This document shows, piece after piece, positions 48,937 to 56,710 of a stretch of 64,000 nt of DNA. Position 1 is the first letter of the stretch, and each line of letters starts with the position of its first letter. A model generated the notes under the pieces. That model did not search any database. It had not been told where the DNA came from and was given only the letters and a program-made list of their open reading frames with translations. The position numbers and the translations under genes were made by a program. Source of the DNA: Sphingomonas astaxanthinifaciens DSM 22298 (GTDB taxonomy: Bacteria; Pseudomonadota; Alphaproteobacteria; Sphingomonadales; Sphingomonadaceae); NCBI RefSeq assembly GCF_000711715.1, contig NZ_JONN01000001.1, forward strand, positions 1,426,001 to 1,490,000, in the 5' to 3' direction.

Positions 48937-49683
48937 ATGACCCGCCGCAAGAAGTCGCACCAGTCGAGCCACGGCTCCGCCAACCGTCCCCGTTTCTGGG
49001 GCAAGCATGCGGTTGCCGCCGCGCTCGATAATCCCGATCGCCACGTCCTCAAGGCGTGGGCGACGCAGGACGCCGCCAATTTCATGAACTTCCCGCCCGA
49101 GGTCGTGCTGACCCGCGCGGAAGTCACCGACCTCGCCCGCCTGGTTCCCCACGACGCCCCCCACCAGGGTGTGGTGATCGAGGTCGAGCCGCTCGAGGAC
49201 CTGTGGCTCGGCGACGTGCTCGCCGAGGCCGACGAGAGCGCGGTTCTGCTGGTCCTCGACCAAGTCACCGATCCGCACAATGTCGGCGCGATCCTGCGCT
49301 CGACCGCGGCCTTCGGCGCGATCGGGATCGTAACCCAGGACCGCCACTCGCCGCCCGAGGGCGGCGCGCTCGCCAAGGCGGCATCGGGCGCGCTCGAGCG
49401 GGTGCCGTGGGTGCGTGTCGTCAACCTTGCCCGTGCGCTCGACGAAATGGCCGAGGCCGGCTTCTGGCGGATCGGCCTGACCGGCGATGCCCGCGCGACG
49501 CTCGGCGAAGCGCTCGGCCCAAAGAAGGTCGCGCTGGTGCTCGGCGCCGAGGGTGCGGGGATGCGCCAGAACATCCGCGAGCATTGCGACGCCCTCGCCA
49601 AGCTCCCGATCACCGACGCGGTCGAAAGCCTCAACGTCTCCAACGCGGCCGCCATCGCGCTCTACGCGGCCAGCCAGGCCTGA
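48937..49683 (+). CDS. rlmB: 23S rRNA guanosine-2'-O-methyltransferase RlmB (TrmH family)
   Basis: A 248-residue SPOUT enzyme. It has a lysine-rich start, an N-terminal substrate-binding domain (F-W-G-K-H-A-V-A-A-A-L, H-Q-G-V-V-I-E-V), and the knot domain with L-D-Q-V-T-D-P-H-N-V-G-A-I-L-R, L-V-L-G-A-E-G-A-G-M, and I-T-D-A-V-E-S-L-N-V-S-N-A. RlmB as opposed to another TrmH member is inferred from length and order. Its stop overlaps the next start (TGATG). The open frame continues upstream but would run through the GST gene region. Confidence 0.9.
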   Translation: MTRRKKSHQSSHGSANRPRFWGKHAVAAALDNPDRHVLKAWATQDAANFMNFPPEVVLTRAEVTDLARLVPHDAPHQGVVIEVEPLEDLWLGDVLAEADESAVLLVLDQVTDPHNVGAILRSTAAFGAIGIVTQDRHSPPEGGALAKAASGALERVPWVRVVNLARALDEMAEAGFWRIGLTGDARATLGEALGPKKVALVLGAEGAGMRQNIREHCDALAKLPITDAVESLNVSNAAAIALYAASQA

Positions 49684-50300
49684 TGGTCCACAGTCCCGAG
49701 AGCATCGACCGGGCGCTCGACCATCTGACCGGGGCCGAACCCGCTTTCGAGGCGGTGATCGAGCGGCACGGCGTGCCCGAGCCGCGTATCAGCGAGCGCG
49801 GCACGGCGGCGCTCCTGCGGACAATCGTCGGCCAGCAGGTCAGCGTCGCCGCCGCCCGCTCGATGTGGAACAAGCTCACCGAGGCCTATGGCGATCCGCC
49901 CGACCTCGAGCGGCTGCAGGCGGCGAGCGACGAGGAATTGCGCGCGCTCGGGCAGTCGCGCCAGAAGGCCGGCTATCTGCGCAGCCTCGCCGGGCTCGTC
50001 CTGTCGGGCGAGCTCGACCTCGCTTCGCTACCGGCCGACAATGAGGAAGCCATCGCGCTCTTGACCCGGGTGAAGGGCATCGGCCGCTGGTCGGCCGAGA
50101 TCTACCTGCTGTTCGCCGAAGGGCGCGAGGACGTCTTCCCGGCGGGCGATCTCGCGGTCCAGATCGAGCTCGGCAGGATGTTCGGCCTCGCTGAGCGGCC
50201 GAGCGAGAAATGGCTTCGCGAGCGGGCCGAGGGATGGTCTCCTTACCGGGGTGCGGCGGCGCTGCTGGCGTGGCACAGCTATAACACCAAGGTGATCTGA
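49683..50300 (+). CDS. AlkA-like DNA-3-methyladenine glycosylase
   Basis: A 205-residue helix-hairpin-helix glycosylase that should remove alkylated bases. It shows I-V-G-Q-Q-V-S-V-A-A-A, the hairpin V-K-G-I-G-R-W-S-A-E, and the catalytic aspartate in F-P-A-G-D-L-A-V-Q. It lacks the N-terminal domain of E. coli AlkA, like many short members. The ATG overlaps the rlmB stop, so it is translationally coupled. No Ada gene is present. Confidence 0.9.
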   Translation: MVHSPESIDRALDHLTGAEPAFEAVIERHGVPEPRISERGTAALLRTIVGQQVSVAAARSMWNKLTEAYGDPPDLERLQAASDEELRALGQSRQKAGYLRSLAGLVLSGELDLASLPADNEEAIALLTRVKGIGRWSAEIYLLFAEGREDVFPAGDLAVQIELGRMFGLAERPSEKWLRERAEGWSPYRGAAALLAWHSYNTKVI

Positions 50301-50303
50301 CCC

Positions 50304-50861
50304 ATGAGCCGCCGCATTGTCGCCATCGGCGGGACTACCCGCCCCGCCAGCAGCACCGAGCGCGTGCTCGGGCTTGCTGCCGACGCCGCGCGCGAGATGG
50401 GGGCCGAGATCAACCTCTTCGGTGGCGACTATATCGCCTCCCTGCCCCATTATCGCGGACCCGACTGGACACCCGACAAGGGCGCCGAACTGATCGCGGC
50501 GGTGCGCGAGGCCGACGGCATCCTGCTCGCCACGCCCGGCTATCACGGCACCGTCTCGGGCATGGTCAAGAACGCGATCGACTATCTCGAGGAGCTCGCC
50601 GACGATGCCCGTCCCTATCTCGAGGGTCGGCCGGTCGGGCTCATCGTCACCGCCTTCGGTCACCAGGCGGCGAACAGCTCGATGACCACGCTGCGGACCA
50701 TCGCCCATGCGCTGCGGGGCTGGCCGACGCCGTTCGGCGCGGCGCTCAAGATCAATGCCGACAGCTTCGGGGCCGACGGCCGTCTCGCTGACCCCGACAT
50801 CGCCGCGCAGCTGCGGTTGGTCGGAGGCCAGGTCGCGCAGGCCGCCGGGCGCCTGGGGTGA
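50304..50861 (+). CDS. NADPH-dependent FMN reductase-like protein
   Basis: A 185-residue flavodoxin-like protein with the early I-G-G-T-T-R-P-A-S-S-T and the flavin loop T-P-G-Y-H-G-T-V-S-G-M-V-K-N-A-I-D-Y. It belongs to the NADPH-dependent FMN reductase family (for example SsuE, ArsH or chromate/quinone reductases). The electron acceptor is not evident. Its stop overlaps the glpK start (GTGA). Confidence 0.87.
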   Translation: MSRRIVAIGGTTRPASSTERVLGLAADAAREMGAEINLFGGDYIASLPHYRGPDWTPDKGAELIAAVREADGILLATPGYHGTVSGMVKNAIDYLEELADDARPYLEGRPVGLIVTAFGHQAANSSMTTLRTIAHALRGWPTPFGAALKINADSFGADGRLADPDIAAQLRLVGGQVAQAAGRLG

Positions 50862-52321
50862 GCGAGCGCGAGCTCCTGGTCCTCGACGCCGGGACCAGTT
50901 CGACCCGCGCCATCCGTTATGCCCCCGATGGCCGCGTGCTCGGCCAGTGCAGCCGCGACATCGTCCAGCATTATCCGGGCCCGGGCCTCGTCGAACATGA
51001 CGCGGCGGAGATCTGGACCAAGACCCTGGGCTGCGCGCGGCAGATGGTCGCCGAAGCCGGTGGACCCGACCGGATTGCCGCCATCGGTATTACCAACCAG
51101 CGCGAGACCGTGGTCGCCTGGCGCCGCTCGACCGGCGAGCCGCTCGCCCGCGCGATCGTCTGGCAGGACCGCCGTACCGCCGACCGCTGCCGGATCCTCC
51201 GGGAGGCCGGGCACGAACCGCAGTTGCAGCAGCGGACCGGGCTTCGCCTCGATCCCTATTTCTCGGCCACCAAGATGGGCTGGCTGCTCGCCAATGACGC
51301 AGCCGTTAGCAGCGCCGGCAGCGACCTTGCGCTCGGCACGATCGAGACCTGGCTTGCCTGGAAGCTGACCGGTCGCCAGCTGACCGACGCCAGCAATGCC
51401 AGCCGCACGCTCCTCCTCGACCTCGAAGGCAAGGACTGGGAACCCGAGCTGCTGACCCTGTTCGGCGTGCCCCGCGCCGCGCTTGGCGAAGTGGTCGGCA
51501 ATGCCGGGAATTTCGGATCGACGATGCCCGCGCTGTTCGGCGCGCCGATCCCCCTCACCGCCCTGGTCGGCGACCAGCAATCGGCGACAATCGGCCAGGC
51601 CTGCCTTGCCCCCGGCCAGACCAAGCTCACGCTCGGCACCGGCGCCTTCGTGCTGACCAATCGCGGGACCGCGCGCCCACAGGCGGCCGAGGGCCTGCTC
51701 GGCACCGTGCTGTGCGAACTCGGCGGCGCGCGCCAGTTTGCGCTCGAGGGCGCGATCTTCGTCGCCGGGAGCCTGATCAAGTGGCTGCGCGACAATCTCG
51801 GGATCGTCCGCTCGGCCGCTGAGACCGACGCGCTCGCCCGCTCGGTCCCCGACAATGGCGGGGTCGCCATCCTGCCCGCGCTCTCGGGTCTCGGCGCGCC
51901 CTACTGGAAGCCCGACGCGACCGCCGCGATCACCGGCCTCAGCTTCGCCGCCACCCGCGCCCATGTCGCGCGGGCTGCGCTCGAGACCGTCAGCCACCAG
52001 CTGGTCGACCTTGCCGCCGCCTTCGCCGCCGCCGACTGCCCGTGGCACGACCTCAGGATCGACGGGGGCATGGCCGCCAACGACTGGCTGGCGCAGGACA
52101 TCGCCGACATGACCGGCCTCGCGGTCGGCCGACCGAGCGACGTCGAGACCACGGCGCGCGGCGCCGCGATCCTCGCCGCGGTGGGCGCGGGCCTTTACCC
52201 CGACCTCGCGTTGGCCGCCGCCGCCATGACCCCGTCCCGCGACCACTTTGCCCCGCGCGACATCGGTGCCGAGCGCTCGACCCGGCTCGCCGCGTGGCGC
52301 AGGCTGGTCGACCAGGCCTGA
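50858..52321 (+). CDS. glpK: glycerol kinase GlpK
   Basis: Phosphorylates glycerol with ATP. The 487-residue FGGY-family protein has D-A-G-T-S-S-T-R-A near the N-terminus (E. coli has D-Q-G-T-T), G-L-V-E-H-D, G-I-T-N-Q-R-E-T-V-V-A-W, I-V-W-Q-D-R-R-T, the catalytic G-D-Q-Q-S-A, G-T-G-A-F-V, and G-L-G-A-P-Y-W. Start GTG at 50858. Neither glpF nor glpD is adjacent; its neighbours are a reductase and a DUF885 protein. Confidence 0.93.
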   Translation: MSERELLVLDAGTSSTRAIRYAPDGRVLGQCSRDIVQHYPGPGLVEHDAAEIWTKTLGCARQMVAEAGGPDRIAAIGITNQRETVVAWRRSTGEPLARAIVWQDRRTADRCRILREAGHEPQLQQRTGLRLDPYFSATKMGWLLANDAAVSSAGSDLALGTIETWLAWKLTGRQLTDASNASRTLLLDLEGKDWEPELLTLFGVPRAALGEVVGNAGNFGSTMPALFGAPIPLTALVGDQQSATIGQACLAPGQTKLTLGTGAFVLTNRGTARPQAAEGLLGTVLCELGGARQFALEGAIFVAGSLIKWLRDNLGIVRSAAETDALARSVPDNGGVAILPALSGLGAPYWKPDATAAITGLSFAATRAHVARAALETVSHQLVDLAAAFAAADCPWHDLRIDGGMAANDWLAQDIADMTGLAVGRPSDVETTARGAAILAAVGAGLYPDLALAAAAMTPSRDHFAPRDIGAERSTRLAAWRRLVDQA

Positions 52322-52381
52322 GCCCTCCCCTTGCCTTGGGCCGGGGCCCGGGTGCATCCTCCCGCTGAAGGGGGACAAATC

Positions 52382-54064
52382 ATGCGGCATCTGACCTTGG
52401 CAATGGCCCTGGCGTTCTCGGGCGCGCCGGCGATGGCGGCCCAGTCCCCGGTCCCTGCGGCAGCGCCTGCCAGTCGCGGTCATGCCGAGCTCGTGACCCT
52501 GTTCCGCGAGTGGCGCGCTTTCGTCAGCCCACGAATGGTCGCCGGCGTCCCCGATTATTCGGCCGCGGCGATGACCCGGCAGGCCGCGGCGCTCCCCGCC
52601 TGGCGCGCGCGGCTGGCGGCGATCGACCGCAGCGGCATGAGCGTCGCCGAGGCCAATGACGCGCGCTACGTCGAGAGCGAGATCAACGCCCTCGACTTCT
52701 TCCAGCGCGTCCTCCGGCCGTGGGCACGCGACCCGGGCTTCTACCAGAACGTCTTCGCCGAGATGAGCGACGTCCCCGCGCACGAGGGCCCCTCGGCCGA
52801 GCCCAATGTCGACCTCTGGCAGTTCCGCTATCCCTTGACCCGCGCCGACGATCGCCGGCTCGCCACCCTGCTCGAGACCGTCCCGCCGCTCCTTGCGCAG
52901 GCCCGCACCAACCTCGCGGCAAGCACCGTCCACGACCTCTGGGCCTATGGCGACCGCGCCTTCATCGACCAGGTCGAGGCGCTCGCCGCGCTCGAGGCGG
53001 GGACCTTGTCCCTGAACGACCTCGATGGTCGCCGCACCGCCTCACTGGCGGGCGCGAGCGCGCGCCTCAAGGCCGCCGTCCGCAATGCCCGGCTGGCCTC
53101 GGAGAGCTTCGCCGCCTGGGTCAAGGCGGAAGCGCCACGGCGGGTCGGCCCTTCGGGCGTCGGGAAGGACAATTACAACTGGTATCTGAAGAACGTCCTG
53201 CTCAGCCCTTATGACTATGACCAGCAGGTCGTGATCCTCCAGCGCGAACTCGACCGGTCGCTCGCCTCTCTCCGGATCGAGGAAGCCCGCAACCGCGCCG
53301 CGCCGCCGATCCCCGAACTCAGCGATCCCGCGGCCTATCGGCGGATGGCCGAGGGACGCAACCAGCGCCTGTGGGAGTTGCTGGTATCGACCGGTATCAC
53401 GCCTGACCGGCCTTATTACCGCTCCGCGCTCTTCGGCCAGCTCGGCGACTATACCCCGCCCGCGCAGCGCAACTTCTTCACGCACGTGACCGCGCTCGAC
53501 CCGCTGCCTTTGTCCTCGCACCAGTTCCACTGGATCGAACTCGCGCGGCTGAAATACGAGCCGCACGCGAGCCCGATCCGCGCGACCCCGCCCCTGTTCA
53601 ACATCTATGCCGACCGCTCCGAAGGCTTCGCGACGGCGATGGAGGAGTTGCTGGCGCAGGCCGGCCTCTACGACGACGAGCCCCATGGGCGCGAGCTGGT
53701 CTGGATCATGCTCGCCAACCGGGCCGCGCGTGGGCTCGCCTCGCTCCGGGTGCAGGCGAACGAGATCGATCTTGCCCAGGCCGGCCAATTCCACGCCGCC
53801 TGGACCCCGCGCGGCTGGTCCGATGCCAACAGCAAGCTCGTCGGCTTCGAGCAGCTGCTTTATCTCCGCCAGCCGGGCTATGGCCCCAGTTACATCATCG
53901 GCAAGACGCAGCTCGACCGGCTGCTCGCCGTCCAGTCGCATGCTGCTGAGGTGGCGGGTCGCCCCCTCACACTCGGCGCCGCCATGACCCGCATCTTCGC
54001 CAGCGGGATCGTCCAGCCCTCCCTGATCGAGCGCGAGCTGGCGGCCGGCGCGCCTAGGCCATGA
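52382..54064 (+). CDS. DUF885 family exported protein
   Basis: A 560-residue protein with a signal peptide (R-H-L-T-L-A-M-A-L-A ... A-M-A-A). It is mainly helical with DUF885 features: V-G-K-D-N-Y-N-W-Y-L, a segment S-E-G-F-A-T-A-M-E-E-L-L, R-A-A-R-G-L-A-S-L-R-V, and G-Y-G-P-S-Y-I-I-G-K. The family resembles metallopeptidases, but the usual ligands E-G-W-A-x-Y are here E-G-F-A-T-A, so activity is uncertain. A GGGGGAC site precedes the ATG. The 3' end overlaps a tiny convergent gene by 11 bases. Confidence 0.85.
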   Translation: MRHLTLAMALAFSGAPAMAAQSPVPAAAPASRGHAELVTLFREWRAFVSPRMVAGVPDYSAAAMTRQAAALPAWRARLAAIDRSGMSVAEANDARYVESEINALDFFQRVLRPWARDPGFYQNVFAEMSDVPAHEGPSAEPNVDLWQFRYPLTRADDRRLATLLETVPPLLAQARTNLAASTVHDLWAYGDRAFIDQVEALAALEAGTLSLNDLDGRRTASLAGASARLKAAVRNARLASESFAAWVKAEAPRRVGPSGVGKDNYNWYLKNVLLSPYDYDQQVVILQRELDRSLASLRIEEARNRAAPPIPELSDPAAYRRMAEGRNQRLWELLVSTGITPDRPYYRSALFGQLGDYTPPAQRNFFTHVTALDPLPLSSHQFHWIELARLKYEPHASPIRATPPLFNIYADRSEGFATAMEELLAQAGLYDDEPHGRELVWIMLANRAARGLASLRVQANEIDLAQAGQFHAAWTPRGWSDANSKLVGFEQLLYLRQPGYGPSYIIGKTQLDRLLAVQSHAAEVAGRPLTLGAAMTRIFASGIVQPSLIERELAAGAPRP

Positions 54065-54233
54065 TGCACTCGGCCGGCGCGTCGCACGGGGCGAGCGCGT
54101 CGGCCCGGCGCTCGTAATCCTCGGCGATGCTGGTCAGCGCCCAGGTGCGATAATCGTCGGAAGCGGTTTCGGCGAGGCGGCGGCAGATGGCGGCGCGGCG
54201 GCGCAGATAGGTGACGCTCGGACGATCAGACAT
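54054..54233 (-). CDS. small conserved-looking protein (59 residues)
   Basis: A 59-residue frame from ATG 54233 to TAG 54054. It encodes M-S-D-R-P-S-V-T-Y-L-R-R-R, then C-R-R-L-A-E-T-A-S-D-D-Y-R and I-A-E-D-Y-E-R-R-A-D. The balanced charged helical composition is that of a real short protein and not of an antisense frame, and no longer gene claims this stretch. It may be a sphingomonad-specific small protein. Function unknown. Confidence 0.6.
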   Translation of the reverse strand: MSDRPSVTYLRRRAAICRRLAETASDDYRTWALTSIAEDYERRADALAPCDAPAECIMA

Positions 54234-54427
54234 TACTTGGGATTATTGACGCGGATCAGTTTTCGGTAGCCGCCCGTCTACGGATTGCCTTCTGCGGTCG
54301 ACCAACGCCCGCCGGCGATGCCACAGCGGGCCGCGCCATCGTCCCATGCCGAGGCTCGGGATTTCAGTGGCACGAATGGAACCGATCTTAACCGACCGGC
54401 AATTCCTCGCCCCCTATCCCCTCGGGC

Positions 54428-54583
54428 GTGTCGCTGTTCCAGTCCGCCGCCTTGGTCGGCATATTCCTTGTCGCCTTCAGCTCGCTTGCCGTCGCCTATC
54501 AGGGCGAGACCTCGCGGCGCGAACTCGAGCGCTGCAACGCTCTCCTCAAGGACCTGCTGGCTACCATGCGCGAGCGTCTTTGA
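54428..54583 (+). CDS. possible small single-helix membrane protein (51 residues)
   Basis: GTG at 54428 to TGA at 54583. The product has one membrane helix (A-L-V-G-I-F-L-V-A-F-S-S-L-A-V-A) followed by a charged helix likely to form a coiled coil (R-R-E-L-E-R-C-N-A-L-L-K-D-L-L). No ribosome site is evident. The hydrophobic-then-amphipathic order and codon use argue for a real gene, but homology has not been tested. Confidence 0.4.
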   Translation: MSLFQSAALVGIFLVAFSSLAVAYQGETSRRELERCNALLKDLLATMRERL

Positions 54584-54609
54584 GCGGGATGGCTAGGCGT
54601 TTCGGGCGG

Positions 54610-54683
54610 TGGAGCGGGTGAAGGGAATCGAACCCTCGTCGTAAGCTTGGAAGGCTTCTGCTCTACCATTGAGCTACACCCGC
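54610..54683 (-). tRNA. tRNA-Gly (anticodon TCC)
   Basis: The minus strand gives a full cloverleaf: acceptor GCGGGTG paired with CACCCGC, D arm GCTC/GAGC, anticodon arm with loop CTTCCAA (anticodon TCC), and T arm with TTCGATT. CCA is encoded at the 3' end (54610-54612). The only flaw is a mismatch at the outer pair of the anticodon stem. It borders the accessory region on its 5' side. Confidence 0.95.
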
Positions 54684-54740
54684 AGTTTTCCGCAGAAAAC
54701 GGACATTTCGAGCAACGGAATTTCGCAACTCTGTTCGTCT

Positions 54741-54764
54741 TTTTACAGGCCCTTTTACAGGCCC
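54741..54764. repeat. 12-base perfect tandem repeat near the tRNA-Gly
   Basis: TTTTACAGGCCC occurs twice head to tail (54741-54752 and 54753-54764), 58 bases from the tRNA. Such short repeats beside an integrase gene can be recombinase arm sites or an attachment region. A GTTTTC-CGCA-GAAAAC palindrome (54685-54700) lies between them and the tRNA. Confidence 0.6.
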
Positions 54765-54874
54765 TGAAAACGCTGTCGCGAGATGCTCGAGCACTGCGAT
54801 TGCCACAGGGAGCGGCAGCAGGTCAACTCGCTCAAAGCCCGGAGTGGCGCGGCCTAGCTGACCTTCGCGAACCC

Positions 54875-55267
54875 TCAGACGAGCTGAGAATCAAGATACT
54901 GACGGACCACGTAGAGATCCCCGACGTTGCCTGCAGTCATGCGCTGGATTGCGCTTTGGCCGGCGAAGAGCGGCGCCCGGTCTGGCCGACGCATCCAACC
55001 ATCTGCTCGACTCCGCTCCGGCAGAAGGATGTTGATGGCCTTGTAAATGCCGAACACATACGAGATCCGCTCAACTGTGTCGCGCCGAAGGATCTGGACA
55101 CGCCCGTTCCTCCACCTTTGCAAGGTCGAGCGGGCTTCTATGCCCAGAATTCTCATTTGCTCTTCGTCACTGAGTCCCCAGGCCTCGGCCACATTGAAGA
55201 AGGTACGGAGCGCCGGTCCCCCCAGTCCGCGTATCGCAGCTGCCTTTCGGTCTCCGGCGGATTTCAT
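54875..55267 (-). CDS. MbcA/ParS/Xre antitoxin family protein (orphan)
   Basis: A 130-residue protein of the DUF2384/Xre-like antitoxin group: an N-terminal F-F-N-V-A-E-A-W-G-L-S-D-E-E-Q segment, I-E-A-R-S-T-L-Q-R-W helix-turn-helix region, R-D-T-V-E-R-I-S-Y-V-F-G-I-Y-K-A, and the C-terminal A-P-L-F-A-G-Q-S-A ... R-M-T-A-G-N-V-G-D-L. These usually precede a RES-domain toxin (NAD-degrading). No such toxin follows here, only the tRNA gene. ATG 55267 has GGAG 9 bases upstream. It could act as a solitary regulator or be a remnant. Confidence 0.8.
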   Translation of the reverse strand: MKSAGDRKAAAIRGLGGPALRTFFNVAEAWGLSDEEQMRILGIEARSTLQRWRNGRVQILRRDTVERISYVFGIYKAINILLPERSRADGWMRRPDRAPLFAGQSAIQRMTAGNVGDLYVVRQYLDSQLV

Positions 55268-55419
55268 ATTCTCATTCTCCAAGCGCAGCGCCCCAATACG
55301 ATTTTGTTCACCTTTGTCTAACCACGGATTGGCCGATCCAGTCTCACCTCACCAATCCTTTGCTCCGCCAAGGCTGGGTCACCGAGCTTGCACGCCCCTC
55401 GCCTCCAATAGCTTGCGGC

Positions 55420-56658
55420 TCAATGCCGGTTAGCGTTCGCGCGGCGCTCATTCCGGCGTAGAACGAGAGCCGAAACATAGGCGTCCTGGTCAATGTAGAA
55501 TTTCCGAATATTGGCCACGCGATCAGACGCCCACCCCATGATGTCTGCGATCTCGGGATCGGAGAGCTCGAGCTCTTTGATCAGCCGCGTGATGAAAGTG
55601 CCGCGGAGGTCATGGAAATGCTTCTTGCGAGCGCGGGGACGGCCGTCGTCGTCGAGCTCATCTTCATCGAAGTGGACCAGGGCGAGATCGTCGCGGATCT
55701 CCTGAACGGCGCGGGTCAGAACGTCCGGATTCCATGGGGCACCCTTGTCGTTCACCAGGATGGTCTCACACGCCACACCCCGAGGACGTGCCTGAAGCTC
55801 CTCGAGAAGGTCGTTCAGCTCGGGCAGACGGGGAATGGCCGCCGCCGGCCGGCGCCGCTTCGTTCTCTTCTTCGTGCGCTTGACGATCGTATGCTGCCGC
55901 AAATGGGCAGTGGTCAGGCTGACCAGATCGGCGCGTCGCAGACCAGTGAGCGCTGCCAGCCTCACCGCGTCTCCAACGGCGGGCTGACCCTTGTCATTGG
56001 CCGCGGCCACGAAGTTCGTGATGTCTTCGTCGGTCCAGATGATCTCGGGCCTGTTCCCATCTTCATAGAGGCGAGAAATATTGGCGGCGATATTGATGCA
56101 GGAGCCAACGTAGGGGCCTCCGAATTTCAGCAAAGCTCGAAGCACACTTACCCCGGTGTCGGCGGCTCGAGGAGTGACCCGACGGCTATTGCGCCATTTG
56201 ATGACCTTGAGCTTCGACCGCTCGTCGTAGAAAGTCTCAATCGCTTCCTTCCCCCACTTGCGGTTGATGAGGTTCAGCGCCGAGCCCCAGGTTTTCCGGG
56301 TGTTGCTCGTCATGCTGCACCATTCGGGGCTCGCGACCCAAAGAGCGATCAGCCACGCGAGAGGCTTACCAGTCGGATCATCCGGATCTTCGGCAAGTTT
56401 ACGCTCCTCGAGCAGCGTATGCACTTTCGCCATGATCGCCGAAGTTAGGATCGGGCGAGCGTCGCTCTCCGCGCGGAGAACCCGGGGACCACCGCGCCAA
56501 GCATAGACATACCAGACACCGGGTTTACCGACCCGCTGGCAGTGCACAAAGTGAACCCCATTAATAGTTTGCGCCGCAGGGTCGAGGCCGGTCCCTGATG
56601 CTGAACCGGCTCGTGACCAAGGAAGTGGAAGTCTATGCCGACGAAGGGACTGCGACAA
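55420..56658 (-). CDS. phage-type tyrosine recombinase (integrase)
   Basis: A 412-residue site-specific recombinase. The catalytic domain has the first arginine in T-G-L-R-R-A-D-L, H-x2-R in H-F-H-D-L-R-G-T-F, and the nucleophile tyrosine in I-R-K-F-Y-I-D near the C-terminus, about 9 residues after a G-W-A-S-D. An N-terminal SAM-like core-binding part contains W-I-A-L-W and S-A-L-N-L-I-N-R-K. The outermost start is TTG at 56658 without a strong ribosome site, so the true N-terminus is uncertain. It lies between the antitoxin and the defence cassette. Confidence 0.88.
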   Translation of the reverse strand: MSQSLRRHRLPLPWSRAGSASGTGLDPAAQTINGVHFVHCQRVGKPGVWYVYAWRGGPRVLRAESDARPILTSAIMAKVHTLLEERKLAEDPDDPTGKPLAWLIALWVASPEWCSMTSNTRKTWGSALNLINRKWGKEAIETFYDERSKLKVIKWRNSRRVTPRAADTGVSVLRALLKFGGPYVGSCINIAANISRLYEDGNRPEIIWTDEDITNFVAAANDKGQPAVGDAVRLAALTGLRRADLVSLTTAHLRQHTIVKRTKKRTKRRRPAAAIPRLPELNDLLEELQARPRGVACETILVNDKGAPWNPDVLTRAVQEIRDDLALVHFDEDELDDDGRPRARKKHFHDLRGTFITRLIKELELSDPEIADIMGWASDRVANIRKFYIDQDAYVSALVLRRNERRANANRH

Positions 56659-56710
56659 TCTCTGGCGCCGGGGAAATGCTAAGTTTCGATGGCAAGGCTG
56701 TCGTTGAGGC

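Noticed and set aside
54610..54683. Standard integration at the 3' end of tRNA-Gly
   Set aside because: The 3' end points away from the integrase region and no duplicate of the tRNA 3' sequence was seen within the window.
54741..54764. CRISPR-like array
   Set aside because: Only two copies of a 12-base unit with no spacer; no cas genes are present.
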